Shown here: piece by piece, positions 7,289-17,852 of the stretch | How positions within the stretch are numbered: position 1 is the stretch's first letter | How the letters are laid out: each line of letters begins with the position of its first letter | Assembly (NCBI RefSeq): GCF_025630775.1 | Contig: NZ_JAOSZE010000025.1 | Span: 62,001-126,000 of the forward strand | Length of the DNA stretch: 64,000 nt | Source: Actinoplanes sp. KI2 | Lineage (GTDB): Bacteria; Actinomycetota; Actinomycetes; Mycobacteriales; Micromonosporaceae | Reading direction: 5' to 3' | Position numbers and translations under genes: made by a program | The notes under the pieces: model-generated | Databases searched by the model: none | Seen by the model: the letters and a program-made list of their open reading frames with translations, nothing else | Told to the model about the DNA's origin: nothing

Positions 7289-9064
7289 TCACGCCGGGCG
7301 GTTCGGGTTCGGCGGCGTCGTGCTCGGGCCGTTCGACGACGACGGGTACGGGTATTGCCAGGGATCCGGCTGGGTGTTCGGGTAGCCGCCCTGCTGCGGC
7401 GGATAGCCCTGCTGCTGCGGATAGCCCGGCTGGGGGTAGCCCGGCTGCGGGTAGCCCTGCTGCGGCGGCTGCGCGTAGCCGCCGTACTGGGGGTAGCCCG
7501 GAGCGCCGTACTGTGGCGGGCCGTACCCGGCCGGGGCGTACCCCGCGTACGCCGGCAGCCGGATCGGCACCGGCACCACCGGGTCCTCCGGCGGGGCAAT
7601 CGTCCGGGGAACGCCGTCCGGGAAGATCACGTGGTAGTTCAGGCCGTCCCAGAAGGCCTGCGGCGTGGTCGGGTCCTTGGCCGTGAACAGTTGCCGGTAG
7701 GCGTGCACGTCCCAGAGCAGCCGCTGCTCGTCGGCACTGGTCTTCAGCTGATCCTTCGGGGTGGTGTGCAACCCCCGTTGCATGCCGTCGCGCAGCAGCG
7801 CCAACTGGGTCGCCGCGAACTGGAAGTCGCGCATCGCCTTGTGCCCGAGCGGCCCGGCCACCCGGCGCGCCCACTCCCGGGCCGAGTGCCGCCGACCCAG
7901 GCTGCCCAGGCTGGCCACCTCGGGCGGGGAGAACCATCCCCAGCGTACGTAGAGCGGCAGCACCCGCTCGGTGAGCCGGCCCTCCCACGCCCGCAGCGCG
8001 ATCGCGAACCCGACCACCGTGAAGAAGAACGGGACCATGAAGCCCAGATAGCCGTACAGCATGATGATCGGTTTGTTGAGGCTCGCGGAGAGCGTGGGCA
8101 GCAGGTTGAACGTCCCGTGCAGGATCATCGCGAGCAGCAGGCCGGCGATCGGGGCGAGCCAGCGGACCCGGCGGTCGCCGGAGCGGACCGAGACGCCCAG
8201 CCCGATGCCGGTCATCGAGGTGAAGAGCGGGTGCGCAAAGCCGGTGAACAGGATGCGCACGATGAAGATCAGGAAGAGGTTTTGCAGACCCGTCGCCGGG
8301 CCGTACTCCTCGGCGCCCGCCGCGTACCCGTGCTTGCCGAGGTACAGGACGTTTTCCACCATGGCGAAGCCGAGCGCGGACATGCCGCAGTAGACGATGC
8401 CGTCGGTGATGCCGGACCACTCGCTGCGCCGCCGCCAGGCCAGCAGGATCGGGCCCAGCGCCTTCATCGACTCCTCGATGAACGGCGCCACCAGCACCGC
8501 GACCAGCGCGTCGGGCAGTCCCCAGTAGTCGAAGAGCTTGGCCGCGAAGGTATTCACGAACAGGGCCACCGCGGTGGCGATCGCGGCCCCCCAGGCGAAA
8601 CAGAAGGCCAGGTAGCGCACCGGCTCGGGCTCGTAGCGGTCGAGCCAGAGGAAGCTCGCCACCAGCAGCGGAACCGGGATCACCGCGGCGGTCAGGCCGA
8701 CCAGCAGGCCGGTGAGGCCGATGTCGACGCCGAGGAAGAGCAGCATGCCGACCGCGCCGAGCAGCAGGACGACGATCACGCAGACCATCGGAGCGTAGCG
8801 GCGCCAGGCCGGCCGGCGGGGCTCGGGCGTCCAGTCGATGGCCGACGGGGCGGCCAGTGCCGTTCCGGCCTCGGAGGGCAGCACGTCGGGGCCGGGCGGC
8901 GGGAACGACTCGACCGGCGGCTGCGGAGCGGGCGCCCCCGCCGGATCGGCCAGGCTTGCCGAATATGCCGGATCAGCCGGGAATGCCGGGCTTGGGAGCG
9001 CGCCCGGCACGGCCTGGCTGGGTGCGCTCTGGTCGGGCGGCCCGCCCGGCGAAACGTCGGCCAT
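7289..9064 (-). CDS. PrsW-family intramembrane metalloprotease with Gly-Tyr-Pro-Gln tail
   Basis: About 591 residues from ATG 9064. It has a Pro/Ala-rich cytoplasmic head (1-85) and about eight membrane helices carrying the PrsW motifs: APFIEESMKALGP (paired Glu), AMVENVLYLG, GFAHPLFTSMTGIGLG and MILHGTFNLLP. The C-terminal 110 residues are low-complexity, with GYPQP-type repeats. In Bacillus PrsW performs site-1 cleavage of an anti-sigma factor; a regulatory protease role here is by analogy. The in-frame GTG at 9118 is less likely than the ATG, where similarity to family heads starts. Confidence 0.85.
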   Translation of the reverse strand: MADVSPGGPPDQSAPSQAVPGALPSPAFPADPAYSASLADPAGAPAPQPPVESFPPPGPDVLPSEAGTALAAPSAIDWTPEPRRPAWRRYAPMVCVIVVLLLGAVGMLLFLGVDIGLTGLLVGLTAAVIPVPLLVASFLWLDRYEPEPVRYLAFCFAWGAAIATAVALFVNTFAAKLFDYWGLPDALVAVLVAPFIEESMKALGPILLAWRRRSEWSGITDGIVYCGMSALGFAMVENVLYLGKHGYAAGAEEYGPATGLQNLFLIFIVRILFTGFAHPLFTSMTGIGLGVSVRSGDRRVRWLAPIAGLLLAMILHGTFNLLPTLSASLNKPIIMLYGYLGFMVPFFFTVVGFAIALRAWEGRLTERVLPLYVRWGWFSPPEVASLGSLGRRHSAREWARRVAGPLGHKAMRDFQFAATQLALLRDGMQRGLHTTPKDQLKTSADEQRLLWDVHAYRQLFTAKDPTTPQAFWDGLNYHVIFPDGVPRTIAPPEDPVVPVPIRLPAYAGYAPAGYGPPQYGAPGYPQYGGYAQPPQQGYPQPGYPQPGYPQQQGYPPQQGGYPNTQPDPWQYPYPSSSNGPSTTPPNPNRPA

Positions 9065-9133
9065 GCCAGCCAGCGTAGTCACCCGAACGGGTACCGACCG
9101 CCCCGGCCGGGTTACCAAATGATCAAGCGCTGG

Positions 9134-10300
9134 TCAGCCGTGCCCCCGTGCGGGCGGGCGGCGGCCGGAGCGGCGGGTCGCCCGCGGCCGGTCGTGCCAG
9201 CCGGCCGCCCGGCGGACCAGGCGCGGGGCCTCGGCGAAGTCGACGCCGCTCGCCCGCAGCAGGTCGGTGGCGGCCGAGCGCACCTGCGCCACCACCACCC
9301 CGCCGGAAAATCCCAGACCGTCGTCGTACGCCTTGGCGGCCTCGGTGACCGCGCTCAGCGCCCGCTCCCGCGCGGCGATCGGCTCGGCCGCCTTCGCCCA
9401 CTCCTGCCGCAGCAGGTCGACCGCGTCCCCGAGCAGCCCGATCGCGGTGGCCAGCACCTCGGGCATCCGCTCCTGGTCGGCCAGCCCGGTGCTCACCCGG
9501 CGGAGCAACACCCGGACGTTTCGCAGCGCGTAGGTCGCCTGGGTGGCACCGTCCACGTACTGGGCCAGGGCGGTGCGGGTGTGCCAGCGGGCCGGGGCGA
9601 AGGCGACGTTCTCCCGGGCCGCGGTCACCGCGGCGGCGAAGGCGGCGAACGACGTCTCGGCCGCCCGCAGCCGGGCCAGCGTCGCCTCGATCTCGTCCCG
9701 GTCCCCGGCGCGCAGCGCGGTCGCGACATCGCGCAGCCCGTCGGCGAGCGCGCGCAACGCCGGGTCGGCCGCCCGCCGCACCACGGTGAGCGGGTTGAGC
9801 GGCAGCAGGACGGTCATCACCACCAGACCGACGCCGCCGCCTATCAGCGCGTCGAAGAAGCGGGTCCAGGGCAGGGCGGTGGCCGAGGTGAGGGTGGCGA
9901 CCAGCACGGCCGACGAGGCGGCCTGGACGACCAGCGGGGTGCCGCCGCCGACCGCGGTGGCGACCAGGATGGCGAGCAGCACGATCAGGCCGATCTGCCA
10001 CGGGCCGGTACCGATCAGCAGGATCAGCGCGTCGCCGATGCCGATCCCGATGGCCACGCCGATGACCAACTCGACCGTGCGGCGGGCGCGCTGGCCGACC
10101 GAGGAGGCCAGGGTGATCACCGCGGCGACCGGGGCGAAGAACGGGACCGGCCGCCCGATCACGTCGTGCGCCAGGAACCAGGCGAGCGCGGCGCCCACGC
10201 CGGCCTGCACGGCGAGCGCCAGGCCGCCGCGCACCCGGTGCAGGCCGGCGGCGAGCCCGGCCCGCGCGCGGGCCAGCAGCCGGGCCGGTGCGGACGTCAT
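9134..10300 (-). CDS. FUSC-family (aromatic acid exporter-like) membrane protein
   Basis: About 388 residues. Six hydrophobic segments lie in residues 25-165 (VQAGVGAALAWFLA ... FFAPVAAVITLASS ... RRTVELVIGVAIGIGIGDAL), followed by a long soluble helical C-terminal domain. This is the half-size FUSC/ArAE arrangement seen in fusaric-acid-resistance and AaeB-like exporters. Substrate unknown. An in-frame GTG lies two codons upstream at 10306. It is divergent from the HD-domain gene, with about 40 bp between starts. Confidence 0.8.
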   Translation of the reverse strand: MTSAPARLLARARAGLAAGLHRVRGGLALAVQAGVGAALAWFLAHDVIGRPVPFFAPVAAVITLASSVGQRARRTVELVIGVAIGIGIGDALILLIGTGPWQIGLIVLLAILVATAVGGGTPLVVQAASSAVLVATLTSATALPWTRFFDALIGGGVGLVVMTVLLPLNPLTVVRRAADPALRALADGLRDVATALRAGDRDEIEATLARLRAAETSFAAFAAAVTAARENVAFAPARWHTRTALAQYVDGATQATYALRNVRVLLRRVSTGLADQERMPEVLATAIGLLGDAVDLLRQEWAKAAEPIAARERALSAVTEAAKAYDDGLGFSGGVVVAQVRSAATDLLRASGVDFAEAPRLVRRAAGWHDRPRATRRSGRRPPARGHG

Positions 10301-10339
10301 GGTCACGGACTCTTTCTACGCGCGTGCCAGGATGGCGGC

Positions 10340-10984
10340 GTGACTTCTCTCGTGGACGAGTTCCGCGCCGCGGCCCGGCAGGCCGGCGCCACCGCGGACG
10401 ACGGCGACCTCGCGGCCGCCGGTGAGTACCTGCTCGCCCGCTGGTCGGAACCGCAGCGGCACTACCACACCGTCGCACACCTGTCGGCCGTGCTCGACGT
10501 GGTGGAAAGCCATGCGGAGCTCGCGCCGCATCCGGAACGGGTCCGCCTGGCCGCGTGGTTGCACGACGCCGTCTACGACCCGCGGGCGCTCGGCGACGCG
10601 AACGAACGCGACAGCGCCGAGTTCGCCGAGGGACTGCTGACCACGCTGGGCGTGCCGGCCGGGACGGCGGCCGAGGTGGCCCGGCTGGTCGGGCTGACCG
10701 CGGGGCACGCGACCGAGGCCGACGACCCCGATGGCGAGCTGCTCTGCGACGCCGACCTGGCCGTCCTGGCCGGCGACGACGCGGCGTACGCGTCGTACAC
10801 CGCCGCCATTCGCCGGGAGTACGCGCACGTGCCCGACGACGCCTTCCGGGACGGCCGGGCCCAGGTGCTCGAGGCGCTGCTGGAGCTGCCCTCGATCTAC
10901 CGCCTCGACCCGCTGCGGGCCGCCTGGGAGGAGAGGGCCCGCGCCAACCTAGTCCGGGAGCTGGAGGTGCTTCGGCCGGCGTAA
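10340..10984 (+). CDS. HD-domain metal-dependent phosphohydrolase
   Basis: 214 residues from GTG. HYHTVAHLSAVL gives the first His, LAAWLHDAVYDP the HD pair, and LLCDADLAVLAGDDAAYASY the downstream Asp, as in the predicted HD superfamily hydrolases of this size. The substrate is probably a nucleotide but is not determined by sequence. GTG 10340 is favoured because a -10-like CAGGAT ends 6 nt upstream. The 3' end overlaps the convergent DUF4031 gene by 36 bp. Confidence 0.8.
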   Translation: MTSLVDEFRAAARQAGATADDGDLAAAGEYLLARWSEPQRHYHTVAHLSAVLDVVESHAELAPHPERVRLAAWLHDAVYDPRALGDANERDSAEFAEGLLTTLGVPAGTAAEVARLVGLTAGHATEADDPDGELLCDADLAVLAGDDAAYASYTAAIRREYAHVPDDAFRDGRAQVLEALLELPSIYRLDPLRAAWEERARANLVRELEVLRPA

Positions 10985-11218
10985 CCCGGCCGCCCGCAGG
11001 CGAGACGCCAGCTCCCGGGAGGGCAGCAGGGTCGCGCCGAGCCACAGCGCACTGCGGAACCGCTGGTCCGGGATGTCGTAGTGGTCCCGGTCGAAGCCCC
11101 GCCGCGGTACCCCCAGCATCTCCGCGAACACGTGCAGCTCGGCGTAGGACAGATCGCTGACCAGGTGCGACCAGAGCCGCCCGCGGGCCGGCCAGAGTGG
11201 CTCGTCGACGAGGATCAA
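10949..11218 (-). CDS. DUF4031 domain small protein
   Basis: 89 residues starting at TTG: LILVDEPLWPARGRLWSHLV, then DLSYAELHVFAEMLGVP, DHYDIPDQRF and LVASRELA-type tail (LPSRELASRLRAAGLR). This is the DUF4031 pattern, a small actinobacterial family of unknown activity with conserved Asp/His residues. Its TTG overlaps the TGA stop of glpD (TTGA, 11215-11218), which predicts translational coupling. No Shine-Dalgarno is needed in that model. A longer frame running upstream through glpD is an artefact. Confidence 0.75.
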   Translation of the reverse strand: MILVDEPLWPARGRLWSHLVSDLSYAELHVFAEMLGVPRRGFDRDHYDIPDQRFRSALWLGATLLPSRELASRLRAAGLRRPKHLQLPD

Positions 11219-13029
11219 AGATCGCCGAACGACGGAAGATCGGCCAGCAGGTCGATCGCCCGGTCGGCGGCGAAGCCGCGGACGTCCGGCACGCCGATCC
11301 GGGCCGCGTCCGCGGTCAGGTCGTCGGGCATGGTCTGCGACTGCCGCTCGGCGGCCACCCGGGCCAGGTAATGCTCGATCTCCCGGCTGCGCACCGCCTT
11401 GTCCCAGCCGAGCGCGTCGCTCATCACCGCGGCGGCGTGCTCGGCCGACTCGGTGCCGCGGTGCGCGGTCTCGAACGAGATCCGGGTGCGGCGGGTGAGG
11501 ACGTCGTCCAGGTGCAGCGCACCCTCGGCCAGCGCCGCGTACGCGACCTCGACGGCAAGATATTCCGGCGCGCCGGTCAGCGGCGTGGCCAGCGCCGGCT
11601 CGGCGGCGATCATCGCGAGCAGGTGGACGGACAGCGTCCCGTACCGCTCGAGAAGGTGCTCGACCGCCCCGGCGCTGACGCCGTGCCGCCGGGCCATGTC
11701 GTGCCGGTCGCGCCACGCGGCGGCGTAGCCGTCCGCGCCGAGCAGCGGCAGCTCGTCGGTGCGCGACGGGCGGGCCGGACCGCCGAGCCGGCGCACCGCG
11801 TGATCGATCACGTCGGCCGCCATCACCCGGTACGTCGTGTACTTGCCGCCGGCCACCAGCAGCAGCCCGAGCATCGGCTCGAACACCGCGTGCTCGCGGG
11901 AGAGCTTGGAGGTCGAGTCGGCCTCGCCGGAGAGCAGCGGGCGCAGGCCGGCGTACACACCCTCGATGTCGTCGGTGGTCAGCGGGCGGTCGAGCACGGT
12001 GTTGACCTGGTCGAGCAGGTATCGGATGTCGCGGGCCGAGGCGGCCGGGTGCGAGCGGTCGAGCTTCCAGTCGGTGTCGGTGGTCCCGATGATCCAGTGA
12101 CCGCCCCACGGGATGACGAACAGCACCGAGGTGGGCGTGCGCAGGATCAGGCCGGCCTCGCCGGTGATCGCCGAGCGGGGCACCACCAGGTGCACCCCCT
12201 TGGAGGCACGCACCCGCAGGCCGGGGCGGACGCCGACGTCGCTGAGCATCTGCGACATGTCGTCGCTCCACACGCCGGTGGCGGCCACCACCGTGCGGGC
12301 GCGGACCTCGAACTCCGGCGAGTCGGGCGACTCCAGATCGCGGACCCGGACGCCGACCACCTCGCGCGCCTCGCGCACGAAGCCGACCACCCGGGCGCTG
12401 GTCACCACGGCCGCGCCCAGGCTCGCCGCGGTGCGGGCCAGGGTCACCACCAGGCGCGCGTCGTCGACCTGGCCGTCGTAGTAGCGGATCGCGCCGGTCA
12501 CCGCGTCGGCCCGCAGGCTCGGGAACAGATGGCGGGCGCCGTCCCGGGTGAGGTGCCGGTGCAGCGGCATGCCCCGGCCCTTGCCGAAGACGCCGGCGAA
12601 CGCGTCGTACGCCGCGACACCGAGCCCGTAGTAGGCGCGGTGCCAGACCCGGGCCGGCGGGTTGGCGGACGGCAGCGGCACCAGGATCGGCACCGGGCGC
12701 ACCAGGTGCGGCGCGAGCCGGGTGGAGAGCAGGCCCCGCTCGGTCAGCGCCTCGTGCACCAGGTGCAGCTCGAGCTGCTCCAGGTAGCGCAGGCCGCCGT
12801 GGATCAGCTTGCTGGACCGGCTGGACGTGCCGGCGGCCAGGTCACGGGCCTCGACCAGGGCCACCTTGAGCCCGCGGGAGGCGGCGTCGACGGCCGCGCC
12901 GGCACCGGTCACCCCGCCGCCGATGACCAGGACGTCGAACTGCTCGTCGCGGAGGCGCCGGAGATCGGCTATCCGGCGGATCGGCGAGAGCCGGCCGGCC
13001 GAGTAGCGGGAGACGGAGGGATCGCGCAC
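11215..13029 (-). CDS. glpD: FAD-dependent glycerol-3-phosphate dehydrogenase
   Basis: 604 residues from GTG 13029. The Rossmann motif VLVIGGGVTGAGAAVDAA is at about residue 35, followed by SSRSSKLIHGGLRYLE, PWGGHWIIGTTDTDW and VAGGKYTTYRVMA, all typical of GlpD. The C-terminal helical cap domain is complete. It oxidises sn-glycerol-3-phosphate to DHAP at the membrane, passing electrons to quinone. A -10-like TAACGT ends 7 nt before this GTG, suggesting a leaderless message; the frame is open for 17 more codons upstream. No glpF or glpK is adjacent. Confidence 0.9.
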   Translation of the reverse strand: MRDPSVSRYSAGRLSPIRRIADLRRLRDEQFDVLVIGGGVTGAGAAVDAASRGLKVALVEARDLAAGTSSRSSKLIHGGLRYLEQLELHLVHEALTERGLLSTRLAPHLVRPVPILVPLPSANPPARVWHRAYYGLGVAAYDAFAGVFGKGRGMPLHRHLTRDGARHLFPSLRADAVTGAIRYYDGQVDDARLVVTLARTAASLGAAVVTSARVVGFVREAREVVGVRVRDLESPDSPEFEVRARTVVAATGVWSDDMSQMLSDVGVRPGLRVRASKGVHLVVPRSAITGEAGLILRTPTSVLFVIPWGGHWIIGTTDTDWKLDRSHPAASARDIRYLLDQVNTVLDRPLTTDDIEGVYAGLRPLLSGEADSTSKLSREHAVFEPMLGLLLVAGGKYTTYRVMAADVIDHAVRRLGGPARPSRTDELPLLGADGYAAAWRDRHDMARRHGVSAGAVEHLLERYGTLSVHLLAMIAAEPALATPLTGAPEYLAVEVAYAALAEGALHLDDVLTRRTRISFETAHRGTESAEHAAAVMSDALGWDKAVRSREIEHYLARVAAERQSQTMPDDLTADAARIGVPDVRGFAADRAIDLLADLPSFGDL

Positions 13030-13099
13030 CCGTCCCACGTTAGCGCCCAGGTGCGTCACACCGGCGGATGAAAATCTCAATGTCGGGCCGGGGCAGGCA

Positions 13100-13129
13100 A
13101 AAGGCGGGCCGCCGAAGCGACCCGCCTTT
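13100..13129 (-). terminator. Rho-independent terminator of groEL
   Basis: On the transcribed strand: AAAGGCGGG, one mismatch, CGC, a TTCG tetraloop, GCG, then CCCGCCTTTTG. It lies 26 bp after the groEL stop. Confidence 0.85.
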
Positions 13130-13154
13130 CCGTTTTGTTGCCGAAGGGCTGGAC

Positions 13155-14777
<1,623 letters not shown>

Positions 14778-14964
14778 ACGGCGTTGTCCTCCTGGACATT
14801 CGCGGTGCCGGGCCGCCTGGGCCCGCCCGCACGTTGCGGAACTGCGGACGTCGCCACCTGGCGATGCGACGTCCTCAGGCCGAGCCGGATAGCCCGCGAC
14901 GACCGGCCCCGTGCCCCGGCGCCGATGGCGGCGCCGCGACCGGAACCCCACCGTCCCGACCTGC

Positions 14965-14991
14965 TTGGCACTCAGCGGTCGTGAGTGCCAA
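14965..14991 (-). promoter_or_regulatory. CIRCE operator 1 (HrcA site) of groEL
   Basis: TTGGCACTC-N9-GAGTGCCAA: perfect 9-bp arms around an exact 9-nt spacer, differing from consensus TTAGCACTC at one symmetrical position. Confidence 0.9.
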
Positions 14992-14999
14992 TGACCTGT

Positions 15000-15026
15000 T
15001 TAGCACTCCGGTGGGGCGAGTGCAAG
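15000..15026 (-). promoter_or_regulatory. CIRCE operator 2 (HrcA site) of groEL
   Basis: TTAGCACTC-N9-GAGTGCAAG: the left arm is perfect consensus and the right arm has two mismatches. It sits 8 bp from CIRCE 1. Confidence 0.85.
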
Positions 15027-15058
15027 GAAACGCCACCTTGCGCGCAGGCGGCCCGCGG

Positions 15059-16003
15059 TCAGTCCGGCTCCGGCGCGCAGAGCTCGGCGAACAGCGAGAC
15101 GCTGGTCACCCGGCCTTCGGCGCGGCGGGCCTGGGCGTACGTCACGAGGGCGGCGATCGCCCAGAGCAGAACCGTGGCGACGGCCACCACGGTGGAGGCG
15201 ATCCCGCCCCAGACCGCATCGGCCAGCCGGGGCAGCACGGTGACCCCGAGCGAGGCCACCGCCAGCTCGCCCAGCCGGCCCCGTGAGCACAGATGCAGCG
15301 CCCGGCGGCGGCTGTGCTCGCGCTCGATCATCACGACGCAGCCGAGCACACCGAGGAAGGTGAGCACCGCGGTGGAGAGCGCGGTCAGGCCGATCGCGAG
15401 CGGGACCGCCACGGCCGGGCCCAGCCGGTCGGCGGTGAGCAACAGCGGCAGCGACTGGGTGAGCAGGCTGAACGCGGCGAACCAGAGCCAGAGCGGGCGC
15501 AGCCGGTTGGCCACCAGCCGCCACACCCGGCGCGGGCCGGGCAGCGAGCCGGCGGCACCCTCGGCGAGGGCCACCGCGGCCCCGCCGGCCAGCGCGAGGA
15601 CCAGCGGCAGTGCGGAGACCGCGAAATAGGCCAGCCACATCAACGGGAGCAGCAGCAGGCCGAAACCGCCCAGCAGGTCGGAGAGCGCCGGGGCGGCCAC
15701 CACGGTGTCGTCCACCCGGCCGACGAAGAAGTGCATCGGCAGCGCGGCGATCAGGCCGATCGGCAGCAGGCCGAGGACGCAGCGGCGGAGCACCCCGCGC
15801 CAGCGGGCGAGCCAGCCGGGCAGGTTGGCATCGCGCGGCGGGACGATCGGGTCGTCCTGCTCCGGCTCGGCCGGCTCGGTCGGGACGGGCTCGCCGGGCC
15901 GGCCCAGCTCGGCCGTGCGGAGCTCCGGGTCCCACGGGTCGGCGGCCTCGACCACCGGGCCCTGGACCATCCGCATGTGGCCGTCGCCCGATTCCATCGA
16001 CAC
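15059..16003 (-). CDS. Membrane protein of unknown function
   Basis: About 314 residues. An acidic, Pro-rich head (VPTEPAEPEQDDPIVPPRD) is followed by roughly six hydrophobic helices, including LGLLPIGLIAALPMHFFVG, FGLLLLPLMWLAYFAVSALP and STVVAVATVLLWAIAALVTY. No catalytic or transport signature is recognised. GTG 16003 has GAGG at good spacing (6 nt); an ATG lies two codons later. It is divergent from the GNAT gene at 16097, and its 3' end is next to the groEL CIRCE boxes. Confidence 0.65.
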   Translation of the reverse strand: MSMESGDGHMRMVQGPVVEAADPWDPELRTAELGRPGEPVPTEPAEPEQDDPIVPPRDANLPGWLARWRGVLRRCVLGLLPIGLIAALPMHFFVGRVDDTVVAAPALSDLLGGFGLLLLPLMWLAYFAVSALPLVLALAGGAAVALAEGAAGSLPGPRRVWRLVANRLRPLWLWFAAFSLLTQSLPLLLTADRLGPAVAVPLAIGLTALSTAVLTFLGVLGCVVMIEREHSRRRALHLCSRGRLGELAVASLGVTVLPRLADAVWGGIASTVVAVATVLLWAIAALVTYAQARRAEGRVTSVSLFAELCAPEPD

Positions 16004-16096
16004 ACTTTGCCTCAGTCGTGGCCGGATCGGCCACCCCGGTCCGGTTTGTACCCGACCGGGTTGCCACGTCCCGCGACAGCGGGTAGGGAGGACAGC

Positions 16097-16606
16097 GTGA
16101 ACAGCTGGCGCGTGCACCGGGTGACCGTCGAGGACGCGGCCCGAGTGCGCGCGCTGCGGCTGGAGATGCTGGCCGACCACCCGCTCGCCTTCCTGGAGAC
16201 GCTGGCCCAGGCGGCGGCCCGCCCGCACGAGGCGTTCCGGCAGCGGGTGGCCCAGGCCGCGCGCGGCGCCGGGGTGGCACAGTTCGTCGCCGACCCGGGC
16301 GGCCGGGCCCGGCTGATCGGGCAGGCCGGCGGCACGGTCCTGCCCGATGTCCCCGGCGAGACGGTGATCTTCGCGGTCTACGTGACCCCCGCGCACCGCG
16401 GTGGCAAGGTGCTGGCCGAGCTGGTCGAGGCGGTGGCGGGCTGGTCCCGGGCGAGCGGGCGGGAGCGGCTGATGCTCGAGGTGGTGGAGGGCAACCGGCG
16501 CGCGGTCCGGGCGTACGAGAAGCTGGGTTTCGAGGACACCGGCGAGCGCGTGCCGCACCCGGTGCTGCCGGCCCTGACCGAGCTGCGGATGCGCCGGGCC
16601 TGCTGA
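16097..16606 (+). CDS. GNAT-family N-acetyltransferase
   Basis: 169 residues from GTG 16097, preceded by GGGAGGA. A GNAT fold: IFAVYVTPAHRGGKVLAELV carries the acetyl-CoA pyrophosphate loop (R/GxGxG-like, here PAHRGGKV), and RLMLEVVEGNRRAVRAYEKLGFEDTG is the typical motif B with the Asn and Tyr. The substrate cannot be inferred. It converges on a second, unrelated GNAT gene 25 bp downstream. Confidence 0.85.
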   Translation: MNSWRVHRVTVEDAARVRALRLEMLADHPLAFLETLAQAAARPHEAFRQRVAQAARGAGVAQFVADPGGRARLIGQAGGTVLPDVPGETVIFAVYVTPAHRGGKVLAELVEAVAGWSRASGRERLMLEVVEGNRRAVRAYEKLGFEDTGERVPHPVLPALTELRMRRAC

Positions 16607-16631
16607 GACCGTCCCCGCTGCGACCGGTGGC

Positions 16632-17609
16632 TCAGAGGGTCATCTGCCAGTAGGTGAGCGAGTCGATCGGCCGGAAGCCCATCGCCCGGTTGATCCGCAG
16701 CATGTGCTCGTTGGACGCGGCGTTGCAGGTGTCGATCCGCTGGAGGCTCGGGCGCAGCGCGCGCACGTGCGCCAGATTGGCGATCTTCACGAGCGTGCCC
16801 AGCCGGCGGCCGCGGTGCTCGGGGGCGACCAGCGTGATGTTCTGCCAGGCGTGCGCCTCGCCGACCAGGTCACCGGCGATCTTCGTCCAGGCGACCAGCC
16901 GTGCGCCGAGCAGGGCGCCGGCGTGGTAGCTGATGCGCCCGCGCCGGGCCGCGCGCAGCTCGCCCTCGCGGATCTTTTCGGCGTCGGCCTTCGCCGGCTC
17001 CCAGGACGGATCCCCGACCGGGGCGTCGACGTTGAGCCGGCTGTCCAGGTAGGCAACGTCCTCGACGATCTCCGCGGGCGGTACCCCGGTCCACTGGGTC
17101 AGGCGGTAGCCGGTCGCGTGCCGCCAGGCGTCCGCGTACAGGCCGTCGATCCGGGCCTGGTCGAGCGTGCGCAGGTCGAGCCGGCTGCGCACCTCCTCGA
17201 GGCCGGGCTTGGCGTCCATCGCGGCGGCGAACAGCGCCCCGTCCGGGTGCCGGGACATGACGTGACCGATCACCGTCTTCCGACCGGCCGCCCGGGCCCG
17301 CTCGACCACCATGTCGACCAGCGCCCGGCCCACCCCGCGGCGGCGGTAGCCGGGTAGCACCGACAGCTGGATCTGCACGTTGCCCAAATTGTCTAGATAG
17401 GGCAGCTCCATGTCGACATATCCGACCGGCATCCCGTCCACGTAGGCCAGATAGTGCTCGTGATCGGAGCCGGGCCATGGGTGGGCGAGCCGGGCGACGA
17501 AATTGTCGCGGGAGATGACCGGAATATCGGGCTTGTCGTGAACCTCGCTGGCACGAAAAATCTCGTACGCGTCGGCAGCCGCGACCAGCGGACCCACCAA
17601 AAGGCTCAT
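16632..17609 (-). CDS. Double-domain GNAT acetyltransferase
   Basis: 325 residues from ATG 17609, after GGAAGGG. The N-terminal GNAT domain has VLPGYRRRGVGRALVDMVV; the C-terminal GNAT domain has LVAPEHRGRRLGTLVKIANL and RIDTCNAASNEHMLRINRAMGF. This duplicated layout is common in actinomycetes and includes enzymes of unknown substrate. MshD is also a double GNAT, but this protein lacks MshD signatures and is not that enzyme. The frame is open 33 codons upstream without a start signal. Confidence 0.82.
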   Translation of the reverse strand: MSLLVGPLVAAADAYEIFRASEVHDKPDIPVISRDNFVARLAHPWPGSDHEHYLAYVDGMPVGYVDMELPYLDNLGNVQIQLSVLPGYRRRGVGRALVDMVVERARAAGRKTVIGHVMSRHPDGALFAAAMDAKPGLEEVRSRLDLRTLDQARIDGLYADAWRHATGYRLTQWTGVPPAEIVEDVAYLDSRLNVDAPVGDPSWEPAKADAEKIREGELRAARRGRISYHAGALLGARLVAWTKIAGDLVGEAHAWQNITLVAPEHRGRRLGTLVKIANLAHVRALRPSLQRIDTCNAASNEHMLRINRAMGFRPIDSLTYWQMTL

Positions 17610-17852
17610 GGCCGCCACCCTTCCGGGCAGCGGCCAAGAGCGCCAGAGTTTTTGGTCGGGAGGAGCTGACGCACAGCGCCTCCGGCACTGGGTCGTTGGG
17701 CACCTCAAGAGATTGTCGCCAAGCTCGAAAGGTGAGGGGCCTCGTACGGCGTCGGCCCTCCCGCAGAGAGCATCCTGCCGACACTGTGATCCCGGCGCAA
17801 GTCCTCCGGGGATGGAATCTTCAACTAATGGCAGACAGACGGTTACCCACCG

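Noticed and set aside
7355..10984. A 1209-codon open frame on the + strand
   Set aside because: Only its last 215 codons (from 10340) are a real gene. The rest is the complement of the PrsW and FUSC genes, rich in Arg/Gly/His as expected of a high-GC shadow frame.
10949..12271. A 440-codon minus-strand frame ending in the DUF4031 protein
   Set aside because: Everything before 11218 is a shadow of glpD; the TTG at 11218 starts the conserved part.
16632..17609. Second mycothiol synthase
   Set aside because: It is a double GNAT protein of similar size but lacks the MshD segments seen at 1-777.
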